From contig JALEMJ010000009.1 in assembly GCA_022768285.1 (NCBI GenBank), positions 1 to 64,000 on the forward strand: a stretch of 64,000 bases of DNA, given 5' to 3'. Shown piece by piece: positions 1 to 6,695 of this stretch. The number at the start of each line of letters is the position of its first letter. The first letter of the stretch is position 1. A program made the position numbers and the translations under genes. The notes under the pieces were generated by a model. It did not search any database, was not told the origin of the DNA, and saw only the letters and a program-made list of their open reading frames with translations. This DNA is from Aerococcus sp. GTDB lineage: Bacteria; Bacillota; Bacilli; Lactobacillales; Aerococcaceae.

Positions 1-40
1 GGTGAAGCGGACAAATACTAATCGCTCGAGGACTTATCCA
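1..40 (+). rRNA. 23S rRNA, 3' end (partial)
   Basis: The first 40 bases match the conserved 3' terminus of 23S rRNA (ACTAATCG, then CGAGGACTTA). The rest of the gene lies upstream of the window. It is followed by a spacer of about 75 bases and the 5S gene, the usual rrn order. The mature end near position 40 is an estimate from Bacillus-type homologues. Confidence 0.9.
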
Positions 41-115
41 ACGGATAAGCAATGATGATACGAAATGGTTAGCGTAATTGATTGATTCAGTTTTGAGCGG
101 ACAACGCTCGATATA

Positions 116-234
116 TGGTGCGGTGACGATGGCAAGAAGGACCCACCTGTTCCCATCTCGAACACAGTCGTTAAGCTTCTTAGCGCCGAAGGTAGTTGGA
201 GGTTTCCTCCTGTGAGACTAGGACGTTGCCGTGC
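116..234 (+). rRNA. rrf: 5S rRNA
   Basis: This is a 119-base 5S gene with the conserved CCCATCTCGAACACAG segment. Helix I can be folded by pairing about 118-128 with 224-234, allowing G-U pairs. It lies between the 23S tail and the first tRNA. Ends are accurate to a few bases. Confidence 0.92.
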
Positions 235-240
235 TTTTAT

Positions 241-313
241 GGAGAATTAGCTCAGCTGGGAGAGCGTCTGCCTTACAAGCAGGATGTCGGGGGTTCGAAC
301 CCCTCATTCTCCA
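241..313 (+). tRNA. tRNA-Val (TAC)
   Basis: Complete cloverleaf with acceptor GGAGAAT/ATTCTCC, anticodon TAC in a CTTACAA loop, and discriminator A. CCA is not encoded; the discriminator is followed directly by T. First tRNA of the array, seven bases after 5S. Confidence 0.95.
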
Positions 314-317
314 TTAT

Positions 318-390
318 GATTCGTTAGCTCAGTTGGTAGAGCATCTGACTTTTAATCAGAGGGTCGGGAGTTCGAGCCTCCCACGAATCA
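318..390 (+). tRNA. tRNA-Lys (TTT)
   Basis: Complete cloverleaf with acceptor GATTCGT/ACGAATC, anticodon TTT and discriminator A. No encoded CCA. Confidence 0.95.
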
Positions 391-397
391 TTTCTAT

Positions 398-479
398 GCG
401 GGTGTGGCGGAATTGGCAGACGCACCAGATTTAGGATCTGGCGCCTTCGGGCGTGGGGGTTCAAGTCCCTTCACCCGCA
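398..479 (+). tRNA. tRNA-Leu (TAG)
   Basis: Class II tRNA of 82 bases with a variable arm. Acceptor GCGGGTG/CACCCGC, anticodon TAG, discriminator A. No encoded CCA. Confidence 0.95.
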
Positions 480-495
480 TAATCGAATAATTTGC

Positions 496-568
496 GCCGG
501 CTTAGCTCAGTTGGTAGAGCAACTGATTTGTAATCAGTGGGTCGAGGGTTCAAGTCCTTTAGCCGGCA
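496..568 (+). tRNA. tRNA-Thr (TGT)
   Basis: Acceptor GCCGGCT/AGCCGGC, anticodon TGT, discriminator A. No encoded CCA. This is the only Thr tRNA in the window. Its A73 does not match the discriminator expected by the thrS T-box at 47068-47346, which fits a different Thr isoacceptor. Confidence 0.95.
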
Positions 569-572
569 TTAT

Positions 573-644
573 GCGGAAATAGTTCAGCGGTAGAACATCA
601 CCTTGCCAAGGTGGGGGTCGCGGGTTCGAATCCCGTTTTCCGCT
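573..644 (+). tRNA. tRNA-Gly (GCC)
   Basis: Acceptor GCGGAAA/TTTCCGC, anticodon GCC, discriminator T as usual for bacterial Gly tRNAs. No encoded CCA. It is followed by an inverted repeat at 645-681. Confidence 0.95.
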
Positions 645-681
645 TAACAGTTAGGCATCATATCCGCCAAGCCTACTGTTA
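645..681. repeat. Inverted repeat between tRNA-Gly and tRNA-Leu
   Basis: TAACAG(T)TAGGC at 645-656 is complementary to GCCTACTGTTA at 671-681 with one bulged base. There is no T run, so it is not an obvious terminator. It may guide processing of the precursor or be a scar of a lost tRNA. Confidence 0.55.
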
Positions 682-699
682 TTAACATTTATATATTAT

Positions 700-785
700 G
701 CCGGGGTGGCGGAATAGGCAGACGCACGGGACTTAAAATCCCGCGGTGGTTAAACACCGTGCCGGTTCGACTCCGGCCCTCGGCA
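700..785 (+). tRNA. tRNA-Leu (TAA)
   Basis: Class II tRNA of 86 bases. Acceptor GCCGGGG/CCTCGGC with one G-U pair, anticodon TAA, discriminator A. No encoded CCA. Confidence 0.95.
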
Positions 786-792
786 TAACATT

Positions 793-866
793 GCGCCCAT
801 GGCTCAACTGGATAGAGTACCTGACTACGAATCAGGCGGTTGCAGGTTCGAATCCTGCTGGGCGCA
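793..866 (+). tRNA. tRNA-Arg (ACG)
   Basis: Acceptor GCGCCCA/TGGGCGC, anticodon ACG (a substrate for TadA deamination to ICG), discriminator A. No encoded CCA. Confidence 0.95.
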
Positions 867-868
867 TA

Positions 869-942
869 CGGGAAATAGCTCAGCTTGGTAGAGCACTTGG
901 TTTGGGACCAAGGGGTCGCAGGTTCGAATCCTGTTTTCCCGA
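869..942 (+). tRNA. tRNA-Pro (TGG)
   Basis: Acceptor CGGGAAA/TTTCCCG, anticodon TGG, discriminator A. No encoded CCA. Confidence 0.95.
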
Positions 943-979
943 TAAATGGTGTAAATGCCATTGAAATGAATATGAGGAT

Positions 980-1053
980 GGCGGCGTAGCTCAGCTGGCT
1001 AGAGCGTCCGGTTCATACCCGGGAGGTCATGGGTTCGATCCCCTTCGCCGCTA
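980..1053 (+). tRNA. tRNA-Met (CAT), elongator
   Basis: Acceptor GGCGGCG/CGCCGCT, anticodon CAT, discriminator A. The first pair is G-U, not the C-A mismatch of an initiator, so this is the elongator. In the related Bacillus trnB array an Ala tRNA sits before this gene; here the spacer 943-979 holds none. Confidence 0.9.
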
Positions 1054-1062
1054 TACAGGTTT

Positions 1063-1136
1063 GGACCTTTAGCTCAGTTGGTTAGAGCAGACGGCTCATA
1101 ACCGTCCGGTCGTAGGTTCGAGTCCTACAAGGTCCA
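1063..1136 (+). tRNA. tRNA-Ile2 (CAT, lysidine-modified)
   Basis: Acceptor GGACCTT/AAGGTCC with anticodon CAT in a CTCATAA loop. Body sequence and position (after Met, before Ser) match the Bacillus tRNA-Ile whose C34 is converted to lysidine by TilS to read AUA. Annotation programs often label it Met. The Ile2 assignment is by recalled similarity and synteny. Confidence 0.8.
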
Positions 1137-1155
1137 TAGCCGTTGTTTACTAGAT

Positions 1156-1245
1156 GGAGGATTACCCAAGTCCGGCTGAAGGGAACGGTCTTGAAAACCG
1201 TCAGGCGGGTCAAACCGCGCAAGGGTTCGAATCCCTTATCCTCCT
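1156..1245 (+). tRNA. tRNA-Ser (TGA)
   Basis: Class II tRNA with a long variable arm. Acceptor GGAGGAT/ATCCTCC, anticodon TGA. The base after the acceptor stem is T, whereas bacterial Ser tRNAs usually have G73; the Ser-GCT gene in this array does have G. No encoded CCA. Confidence 0.92.
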
Positions 1246-1265
1246 TATTTCTTTAAATCTTATAC

Positions 1266-1294
1266 TTGTTATACAGGTAGTTATGTAGTATAAT
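1266..1294 (+). promoter_or_regulatory. Internal promoter within the tRNA array
   Basis: TTGTTA (1266-1271), a 17-base spacer and a perfect TATAAT (1289-1294) lie in the 64-base gap before the initiator tRNA. It would start transcription near 1301, just ahead of fMet, giving the last seven tRNAs their own rrn-independent supply. Confidence 0.6.
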
Positions 1295-1309
1295 TATTCT
1301 GTTAATTAT

Positions 1310-1382
<73 letters not shown>

Positions 1383-1403
1383 TTTCTTTTGATAAAAAAG
1401 ATT

Positions 1404-1476
1404 GGTCCCGTGGTGTAGTGGTTAACATGCCTCCCTGTCACGGAGGAGATCGTGAGTTCAAATCTCATCGGGATCG
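1404..1476 (+). tRNA. tRNA-Asp (GTC)
   Basis: Acceptor GGTCCCG/CGGGATC, anticodon GTC, discriminator G as expected for AspRS recognition. No encoded CCA. Confidence 0.95.
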
Positions 1477-1494
1477 TAAAGTATTGTCATATAT

Positions 1495-1565
1495 GCGGGT
1501 GTAGTTTAGTGGTAAAACTACAGCCTTCCAAGCTGTTGTCGCGAGTTCGATTCTCGTCACCCGCT
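1495..1565 (+). tRNA. tRNA-Gly (TCC)
   Basis: Acceptor GCGGGTG/CACCCGC, anticodon TCC, discriminator T. No encoded CCA. Confidence 0.95.
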
Positions 1566-1569
1566 TTAT

Positions 1570-1643
1570 GGACCAGTAGCTCAGCTGGTTAGAGCGTCCG
1601 CCTGATAAGCGGGAGGTCGGTGGTTCGAGTCCACTCTGGTCCA
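1570..1643 (+). tRNA. tRNA-Ile (GAT)
   Basis: Acceptor GGACCAG/CTGGTCC, anticodon GAT, discriminator A. No encoded CCA. Confidence 0.95.
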
Positions 1644-1651
1644 TTTAATGT

Positions 1652-1740
1652 GGAGAATTACTCAAGAGGCTGAAGAGGACGGTTTGCTAAATCGTTAGGC
1701 GGTATTTTACCGCGCAAGGGTTCGAATCCCTTATTCTCCG
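1652..1740 (+). tRNA. tRNA-Ser (GCT)
   Basis: Class II tRNA with a long variable arm. Acceptor GGAGAAT/ATTCTCC, anticodon GCT, canonical discriminator G. No encoded CCA. Confidence 0.95.
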
Positions 1741-1770
1741 TTCGATGGGTATATCGACATTATACTTGAC

Positions 1771-1842
1771 GACCCGTTGGTCAAGTGGTTAAGACACCGC
1801 CCTTTCACGGCGGTAACACGGGTTCAAATCCCGTACGGGTCA
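1771..1842 (+). tRNA. tRNA-Glu (TTC)
   Basis: Acceptor GACCCGT/ACGGGTC, anticodon TTC, discriminator A. No encoded CCA. Confidence 0.95.
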
Positions 1843-1901
1843 TTATTGAAGGTCTGGCATTGCTGGATCTTTTGTTATTTTATATCTTGTAACTTGATGT
1901 T

Positions 1902-1974
1902 GGTCTGATAGCTCAGTTGGTAGAGCATATGATTGAAGCTCATAGTGTCGGCAGTTCGATTCTGTCTCGGACCA
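1902..1974 (+). tRNA. tRNA-Phe (GAA)
   Basis: Acceptor GGTCTGA/TCGGACC with one T-G pair, anticodon GAA in a TTGAAGC loop, discriminator A followed by T. Last tRNA of the array. Confidence 0.92.
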
Positions 1975-1984
1975 TCAAAGCATA

Positions 1985-2018
1985 AAGGGGGTTACTATCT
2001 TAAGTAGCTCCCTTTTTT
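1985..2018 (+). terminator. Rho-independent terminator of the rrn-tRNA operon
   Basis: AAGGGGGTTACT pairs with AGTAGCTCCCTT (two G-U pairs) around a short loop and is followed by a T run. It lies ten bases after tRNA-Phe. Confidence 0.85.
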
Positions 2019-2039
2019 GGTTGTTCATCAAATTTAGCT

Positions 2040-2067
2040 GATGGGGATAATTCCCCATCTTTTTTTG
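2040..2067 (+). terminator. Second rho-independent terminator
   Basis: GATGGGGA/TCCCCATC stem with a tight loop, followed by seven T residues. It backs up the terminator at 1985-2018. Confidence 0.8.
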
Positions 2068-2079
2068 TGTATGCAAAAA

Positions 2080-2136
2080 GCGCAAGTTTCCGCTAAAGTA
2101 ATTGTGAACAAAAAAACTTAGAAACGGAGCTTGCGC
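2080..2136. repeat. Inverted repeat, possible mobile-element scar
   Basis: GCGCAAGTTTCCG (2080-2092) and CGGAGCTTGCGC (2125-2136) are near-perfect inverted arms about 32 bases apart. They belong to no recognised gene. An insertion-sequence end is one explanation. A large minus-strand hairpin followed by T residues is another. Confidence 0.4.
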
Positions 2137-2223
2137 CTCTTCTTATTCTAGCAATCCCATATAAAAATACAAGCAATATTTTATTGATAATCACTTTTTA
2201 ACATCAAAGTATAGTAATGTACT

Positions 2224-2265
2224 AAAAAAGCCTACAGTAGACGGCAGGAACCATCCACTATAGCT
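2224..2265 (-). terminator. Probable terminator of the uracil permease gene
   Basis: Read on the minus strand, CTATAGTGG and CTACTGTAG can pair (two G-U pairs) just before GC and six T residues. It lies 30 bases beyond the permease stop codon. Confidence 0.55.
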
Positions 2266-2294
2266 TTAAAGCTAAGATTAGGAAGAAAGACTAA

Positions 2295-3587
2295 TTAGTC
2301 ATTTTCAGCGGCATCTTGCGGCAAAATCAGATTGAGTAAAATACCCACGATGGCGGATAGGGCCGTACCGGAAAGCGTCACGAAATTACCGAGTTCTAGC
2401 TGTGCACCACCGAGACCTAAGACTAAAATCGCACTGGCAATAATCAGATTGCGGACGTTTTGGAAATCCACTTTCTTTTCAATCAGTAGTTTCAATCCGT
2501 TACTAGCGATGGTTCCGTAAAGTAGGATGGACATCCCACCGAGTACTGGATTTGGGATTGTTGAGATGATGGCAGTTAATTTGCCTAAGAAACTGATTAA
2601 AATTGCAATGACAGCTGCTTGGCGTAGAACGTGTGTGGATGATACCTTGGTTAAACCGATGACACCGGTATTTTCGCCGTATGTGGTATTCGCAGGCCCA
2701 CCGAGAACGGCTGAAACGGCAGTAGCCACACCATCACCGATCAGTGTGTGGTCGAGGCCTGGATCTTTGAGGAAGTTCTTACCAGCAATCTCGCTCAATA
2801 CGGTGTGGTCACCGATATGTTCAGAAATCGTGACTAAGACGACTGGTACAATCGCCCACATTTCAGGACCGAAGTAGAACTGATAGCTGTCGAACCACGG
2901 TGTTTTGAACGGAAGAATAAATTCCGGGAAAGCGAGCCACTTTGCTTCAATAATTGGGGTGAAATCCACCATCCCGAGCGCCATGGCTAACAGATAACCG
3001 GAAATAATAGCGACGAGGAAAGGCACGATACGTAGGAATCCCGTGGCTCTAGTGTTGATGAGCGCACAGACCATAAAGGTGAATAGAGCGACGACGATAC
3101 TCTTCCAATCGGAGTCAGCAACGAATCCAGCATTAGTGACAGCTGAACTGGCGAGGCTCAAACCGATCACAATAATCATAGGCCCGATAACAACTGGTGG
3201 TAAGAGGCGATCAACCCAACCATTGCCGATGACTTTGATCGCTAGTGCAGCCAGCACATAGATGCCCCCGCAGATAATAATGCCCGTTAGAGCAGCAGAA
3301 AAATTACCATGCATCTGTTCGATCGCCAACTGCATGGCACCGATAAATGCGAAGGAAGAACCGAGGTAAACTGGTGCTTTTCCTTGGGTGAAGAAATGAT
3401 AGATAAGTGTTCCGAGTCCGCTGCAGAAAAGGGCAACGGACACGGGCATGCCGAGGATCAATGGCACGAGGATGGTTGCACCGAACATAGCGAAGACGTG
3501 CTGAATACTGAGAATGAGGCCTTCACCGAACGGCGGACGATCATCGAGATCGTAGCGCATCTTCAAACGAGTGGTATTTAATTCCAT
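2295..3587 (-). CDS. pyrP: Uracil permease, NCS2 family
   Basis: This 430-residue polytopic membrane protein imports uracil with protons for pyrimidine salvage. The sequence shows about 12-14 hydrophobic segments and NCS2 hallmarks: an N-terminal RPPFGEGLILSIQHVFAMFG segment, a conserved ISEHIGDH glutamate motif and GGPANTTYGENTGV. The reading frame stays open upstream to 3725, but translation most likely starts at the ATG at 3587. That ATG has an AAGGAG site ten bases upstream, and the extra 138 bases are the regulatory leader. Expression is probably controlled by PyrR-dependent attenuation, which supports uracil rather than xanthine as substrate. The gene stands alone and is divergent from mreC. 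Confidence 0.92.
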   Translation of the reverse strand: MELNTTRLKMRYDLDDRPPFGEGLILSIQHVFAMFGATILVPLILGMPVSVALFCSGLGTLIYHFFTQGKAPVYLGSSFAFIGAMQLAIEQMHGNFSAALTGIIICGGIYVLAALAIKVIGNGWVDRLLPPVVIGPMIIVIGLSLASSAVTNAGFVADSDWKSIVVALFTFMVCALINTRATGFLRIVPFLVAIISGYLLAMALGMVDFTPIIEAKWLAFPEFILPFKTPWFDSYQFYFGPEMWAIVPVVLVTISEHIGDHTVLSEIAGKNFLKDPGLDHTLIGDGVATAVSAVLGGPANTTYGENTGVIGLTKVSSTHVLRQAAVIAILISFLGKLTAIISTIPNPVLGGMSILLYGTIASNGLKLLIEKKVDFQNVRNLIIASAILVLGLGGAQLELGNFVTLSGTALSAIVGILLNLILPQDAAEND

Positions 3588-3613
3588 AACAAGATAACTC
3601 CTTTTCAGGACAT

Positions 3614-3644
3614 AAAAAAGTCCCAAGATTTTGATAGTTGGGAC
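3614..3644 (-). terminator. Attenuator terminator in the pyrP leader
   Basis: GTCCCAA/TTGGGAC stem followed by six T residues, read on the minus strand, 27 bases upstream of the pyrP start. Together with the PyrR site it forms an attenuator rather than an end-of-gene terminator. Confidence 0.85.
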
Positions 3645-3687
3645 CTCTAAGTACTGAATCGCAGTTTCATAAATATGATGAAAAACG

Positions 3688-3708
3688 TCCTTTGTCATCT
3701 CACGGGAT
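3688..3708 (-). promoter_or_regulatory. PyrR-binding (anti-antiterminator) element
   Basis: The leader RNA contains ATCCCGTGAGATGACAAAGGA, matching the PyrR-binding loop pattern known from Bacillus and lactic acid bacteria (CCnGUGAG ... AAGGA). UMP-loaded PyrR would stabilise this hairpin and favour the terminator at 3614-3644. No pyrR gene lies in the window. Confidence 0.75.
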
Positions 3709-3737
3709 GATATTAAAGGTACCACAAACTGATGAAT

Positions 3738-3766
3738 AGTTTACGAAATACTTTTGAAAAAGTCAA
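3738..3766 (-). promoter_or_regulatory. pyrP promoter
   Basis: On the minus strand TTGACT, a 17-base spacer and TAAACT lie about 25 bases upstream of the PyrR element. Transcription would start near 3731, giving a leader of about 145 bases. Confidence 0.75.
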
Positions 3767-3852
3767 TCGTTTTAAGCGTGAGTTATTGCCCGCGTGGGTT
3801 GCCTTTGATACAATAAACTGAAAAATAAGAATGACCAATCGCTTAATTCTGA

Positions 3853-3881
3853 TTGGAAATCGCTATTTTTCGGTGTAAAAT
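3853..3881 (+). promoter_or_regulatory. Candidate mreCD promoter
   Basis: TTGGAA, a 17-base spacer and TAAAAT lie 107 bases upstream of mreC. A perfect TATAAT at 3939-3944 is an alternative but lacks a good -35 box. Confidence 0.5.
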
Positions 3882-3988
3882 TTGGCGGAATGATTCACAT
3901 TTCTAATATTTTAAGCGAACAATAGGTAGCGATCGCGTTATAATAGTAGCGCATTTAATTTTTTCAGGAATATAAAGGGGTAAGTGGC

Positions 3989-4918
3989 GTGCGACACTTT
4001 TTTCAAAATAAACGATTAATAGTGGTATTTTTCAGTGTGATTACGGCGATGAGCTTGATTGCGTTTTCGCTATTCAGTGAGCGGGACATGCCAAAACCAC
4101 TGAACTGGGTCAATGATGTGAACGCAATGGTGGGGCGTATTGTTTCAACACCGACTAATGCGCTGAGGAATTTCAGCGACTCAGTCACTGAGTTGAAGAA
4201 TACATATGAAGAGAATCAATCGCTCAAACGTCAGATCGGCACGCTGCAGGAACTTAAAGTACAGAATCAGCGCCTCAAGGAAGATAACGCGGAATTAACC
4301 AACTTGATTGGCTTAGCACCGAGTCTTGTCGGTAAAAAAGTGATCGCTTCATCCGTGATCTCGCGCTCACCGAACGAGTGGGCGGAGAGCCTAACCATCG
4401 ATGTTGGCAGTAACAACGGTATTAAGAAGGATATGTCGGTAATGACGGATGCTGGGTTGATCGGGCGTGTGTACGAGGTTGGGCCGACATCCAGTAAAGT
4501 GCGCCTACTGACATCTGATGCGGATAATCATCTCGAAGTTGCTGCTGGGATCCAAACTAAAGATACCATCGAATATGGTGTTGTGAGTGCGTACGATCGC
4601 CATAAGAACGAACTCGTTGTTGAGCAGGTGGCACCGGATGCGAAAATCGCGAAAGGTGATGTCGTTACAACTAACGGACTCGGTGGCGTTTCGCCTGAGG
4701 GATTAATTATCGGTGAAGTGACTGAGAGTAGTGCAGATAACTTTGGTCTATCGAAGCAAATCCGTGTGAAACCGAGTGCTGATTTCAACGATATACGCCA
4801 TGTCTTTGTGGTCATGACACTCGGACAGTCTAAGGCGGAAAATGACAGTGAACCGGTTACCGTTGATGAAAATACCTTCAGTGAGGTGACAGAGAACGCA
4901 GAGGAGGCAGCGCAGTGA
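3989..4918 (+). CDS. mreC: Rod shape-determining protein MreC
   Basis: MreC is a bitopic scaffold of the elongasome that positions lateral cell-wall synthesis. The 309-residue product has an N-terminal membrane anchor (residues about 9-28), a coiled coil (about 60-105, with ENQSLKRQ and NQRLKEDN heptads) and the two-barrel MreC domain containing GRVYEVGPTSSKV and VVTTNGLGGVSPEG. Translation starts at GTG with AAAGGGG upstream. It overlaps mreD by four bases, so the two are translationally coupled. There is no mreB next to it. Presence of MreCD suits an organism with peripheral or rod-type wall growth. Confidence 0.93.
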   Translation: MRHFFQNKRLIVVFFSVITAMSLIAFSLFSERDMPKPLNWVNDVNAMVGRIVSTPTNALRNFSDSVTELKNTYEENQSLKRQIGTLQELKVQNQRLKEDNAELTNLIGLAPSLVGKKVIASSVISRSPNEWAESLTIDVGSNNGIKKDMSVMTDAGLIGRVYEVGPTSSKVRLLTSDADNHLEVAAGIQTKDTIEYGVVSAYDRHKNELVVEQVAPDAKIAKGDVVTTNGLGGVSPEGLIIGEVTESSADNFGLSKQIRVKPSADFNDIRHVFVVMTLGQSKAENDSEPVTVDENTFSEVTENAEEAAQ

Positions 4919-5448
4919 TCAAAGCTTTTAAGCAGTACGCGGCGTTACCACTGCTACTACTGTTGGCATTCTATCTGGATGGCGCGTTGCCGCTCGTTTT
5001 TGTACCCCTTACTGCTGGCAGTGGTTACCGAATGGATGCCGCAATCAGCTTGTTAGTGATCGTTTACCTCACCGAACACCTCGCAGGCCATCAGCTCAAA
5101 GTGCTCTATATCACCTCGGCAGTTATCGGTGCGCTATTCGATCTCTACTACAATCAGATTCTCGGCATTCATCTCTTTATCTGGCCGCTACTTGCCTATT
5201 TGACACGGCAGTTGCAGCGTTGGATTCACCACCATTTTTACAGCGAATGGCTATGGATGATCGCAAGTTATGTTCTGTATACACACGGACTGTATCTTCT
5301 CTACCGTTTACTCGGATTAAATTTCTTCGCGTACGGTGAATTCTTTATCAATCGCTTTGTACCGTCGCTAATCCTTAATGCATTTCTCGCATTTATTGTG
5401 ATTGCGGTACTGCGCTATTTCACTAAATGGCTAATGACAGATAAATAA
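4915..5448 (+). CDS. mreD: Rod shape-determining protein MreD
   Basis: A 177-residue membrane protein with five or six hydrophobic segments, the partner of MreC in the elongasome. The length and the LFDLYYNQILGIHLFIWPLLAYL segment (split around residues 70-95) fit the family. It starts with GTG inside the mreC stop (GTGA overlap), and a terminator follows at 5456-5483, closing the mreCD operon. MreD proteins are poorly conserved, so the identity rests partly on position after mreC. Confidence 0.9.
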   Translation: MIKAFKQYAALPLLLLLAFYLDGALPLVFVPLTAGSGYRMDAAISLLVIVYLTEHLAGHQLKVLYITSAVIGALFDLYYNQILGIHLFIWPLLAYLTRQLQRWIHHHFYSEWLWMIASYVLYTHGLYLLYRLLGLNFFAYGEFFINRFVPSLILNAFLAFIVIAVLRYFTKWLMTDK

Positions 5449-5455
5449 TACGTAG

Positions 5456-5483
5456 CGTCTAACGAGGGTTAGGCGTTTTATTT
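5456..5483 (+). terminator. Terminator of mreCD
   Basis: CGTCTAAC/GTTAGGCG stem with a four-base loop, then TTTTATTTT. Confidence 0.8.
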
Positions 5484-5497
5484 TGGCGAAAATAAAG

Positions 5498-5526
5498 TTG
5501 ACCCACAACCGCGCATCTGATAGAAT
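5498..5526 (+). promoter_or_regulatory. Promoter of the rplU-prp-rpmA operon
   Basis: TTGACC, 17-base spacer, TAGAAT. Transcription would start near 5533 at the beginning of the L21 leader. Confidence 0.8.
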
Positions 5527-5532
5527 AGGAGC

Positions 5533-5641
5533 GTTGTATTTCCGTTGCACCGGAGCTGCAACCGCACACTGTGAGGCTTAAGTTCTAAGAACCCTTACGG
5601 TGGCGAGTCTCGGAAAATTAATAACATAGGAGGTGCGTAGG
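5533..5641 (+). ncRNA. Ribosomal protein L21 leader
   Basis: The 5' untranslated region carries the L21-leader signature GCAACCGCACACTGTGAG together with complementary flanking segments (for example CACCGGAG and GGCGAGTCTC). Such leaders precede rplU throughout Firmicutes and are thought to mediate autoregulation by L21. Identification is by recalled consensus; a covariance-model search would confirm it. Confidence 0.75.
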
Positions 5642-5950
5642 ATGTACGCAATGATTAAGACAGGTGGCAAACAGATCAAAGCTGTTGAAGGCGAATCTAT
5701 CTTCGTTGAGAAACTTGACGCTGAAGCTGGCGACAAAGTAACGTTCGACGAAGTTGTATTCATCGGTGGTGACGATGCTAAAATCGGTACGCCATTCATT
5801 GAAGGCGCAACTGTTGAAGGTACAGTTGAAAAACAAGGCCGCGAGAAGAAAGTAACGACGTTCCGTTATATTCCAAAGAAGGATTCTCGTCGTAAACAAG
5901 GTCACCGTCAACCATATACGAAAGTTAAAATCGACAAAATCAACGGTTAA
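5642..5950 (+). CDS. rplU: 50S ribosomal protein L21
   Basis: A 102-residue large-subunit protein that binds 23S rRNA. It begins [11 protein letters not shown] and ends with the family's [15 protein letters not shown] basic tail ([16 protein letters not shown] here), full length for L21. The frame is open nine bases upstream with a GTG, but the ATG at 5642 is preferred because AGGAGG lies seven bases before it. It heads the conserved rplU-prp-rpmA operon. Confidence 0.97.
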   Translation: MYAMIKTGGKQIKAVEGESIFVEKLDAEAGDKVTFDEVVFIGGDDAKIGTPFIEGATVEGTVEKQGREKKVTTFRYIPKKDSRRKQGHRQPYTKVKIDKING

Positions 5951-5955
5951 TAACA

Positions 5956-6297
5956 ATGATTATTGCTGATTTCAAAAAACATGGTGACGATTGGCTCTCT
6001 CTCGATGTCACCGGCCACGCGTTGGCTGGCGAATACGGACATGATATTGTTTGCAGTGCTGTATCGGTGTTAGCGATCGGGTTAGCAAACAATTTGGAGC
6101 GTATGATGACTGAGGCTAAGCCACTCATTGATTCCGCTTCGGATGGCGGTTATCTCCATATCGAGCGACCGGAGAGCTTGAGTCAGTCGGATCAGCAAAC
6201 GTGGCAGTGGCTATTTGAGAGCACGTACAGTATTATGGTGTACGATTTAGAACCCGCGTACGGTGAGTACGTCGAGGTTCACTGTCATCAGCAATAA
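5956..6297 (+). CDS. prp: Ribosomal-processing cysteine protease Prp
   Basis: Prp removes the short N-terminal extension of L27 in Firmicutes, a step required for ribosome assembly. The 113-residue protein has the catalytic His in GHA (H21) and Cys in DIVCSAVS (C33), and its length is typical (YsxB family). It starts five bases after rplU stops and has almost no Shine-Dalgarno sequence, so it probably depends on coupling to rplU. Its substrate L27, with a matching cleavage motif, is encoded immediately downstream. Confidence 0.93.
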   Translation: MIIADFKKHGDDWLSLDVTGHALAGEYGHDIVCSAVSVLAIGLANNLERMMTEAKPLIDSASDGGYLHIERPESLSQSDQQTWQWLFESTYSIMVYDLEPAYGEYVEVHCHQQ

Positions 6298-6321
6298 CAG
6301 AATTAAGGGAGGTACTGAGCG

Positions 6322-6612
6322 ATGTTGAAATTAGATTTACAATTCTTTGCCCACAAAAAGGGGGGCGGATCAACCGCCAATGGTCGTGACTCACAATCTA
6401 AACGTTTAGGTGCTAAACGTGCGGATGGTCAGGCCGTATTAGGCGGCGCTATTTTGTACCGTCAACGCGGGACAAAGGTTCACCCAGGACTTAATGTTGG
6501 TCGTGGTGGCGACGATACGTTATACGCCAAATGCGATGGTATCGTAAAATTTGAACGTAAAGGCCGCAATCAAAAACAAGTTTCTGTTTACCCACAGGAA
6601 GCAGAAGCTTAA
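6322..6612 (+). CDS. rpmA: 50S ribosomal protein L27 (with Prp-cleaved extension)
   Basis: A 96-residue ribosomal protein that reaches the peptidyl-transferase centre with its N-terminus. The product starts [17 protein letters not shown]: the first nine or ten residues are the Firmicute extension cut by Prp after QFFA, exposing AHKKGGGS. The body contains the conserved [14 protein letters not shown] segment. GGGAGG precedes the ATG. A strong terminator follows. Confidence 0.97.
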   Translation: MLKLDLQFFAHKKGGGSTANGRDSQSKRLGAKRADGQAVLGGAILYRQRGTKVHPGLNVGRGGDDTLYAKCDGIVKFERKGRNQKQVSVYPQEAEA

Positions 6613-6634
6613 GCGACAAGTAATTGAAATGAAT

Positions 6635-6666
6635 AACGCATTCGTCATCAGCGAGTGCGTTTTTTT
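6635..6666 (+). terminator. Terminator of the rplU operon
   Basis: AACGCATTCG/CGAGTGCGTT stem followed by seven T residues. Confidence 0.88.
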
Positions 6667-6695
6667 ATACGATAAATGATAAAAAAGGGGAACGC

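Larger units (their letters stand above)
2019..2294. other. Intergenic region with terminators and an orphan inverted repeat
   Basis: No gene is supported in these 276 bases between the tRNA array and the uracil permease. They hold a second + strand hairpin (2040-2067), an inverted repeat resembling the end of a lost insertion sequence (2080-2136), and a probable terminator for the permease on the minus strand (2224-2265). Confidence 0.7.

Noticed and set aside
231..964. Short ORFs across the tRNA array on both strands
   Set aside because: They read through folded tRNA genes and have no coding features.
3588..3725. N-terminal extension of the uracil permease
   Set aside because: The extra codons coincide with the PyrR element and terminator of the leader, and an AAGGAG-supported ATG lies at 3587.
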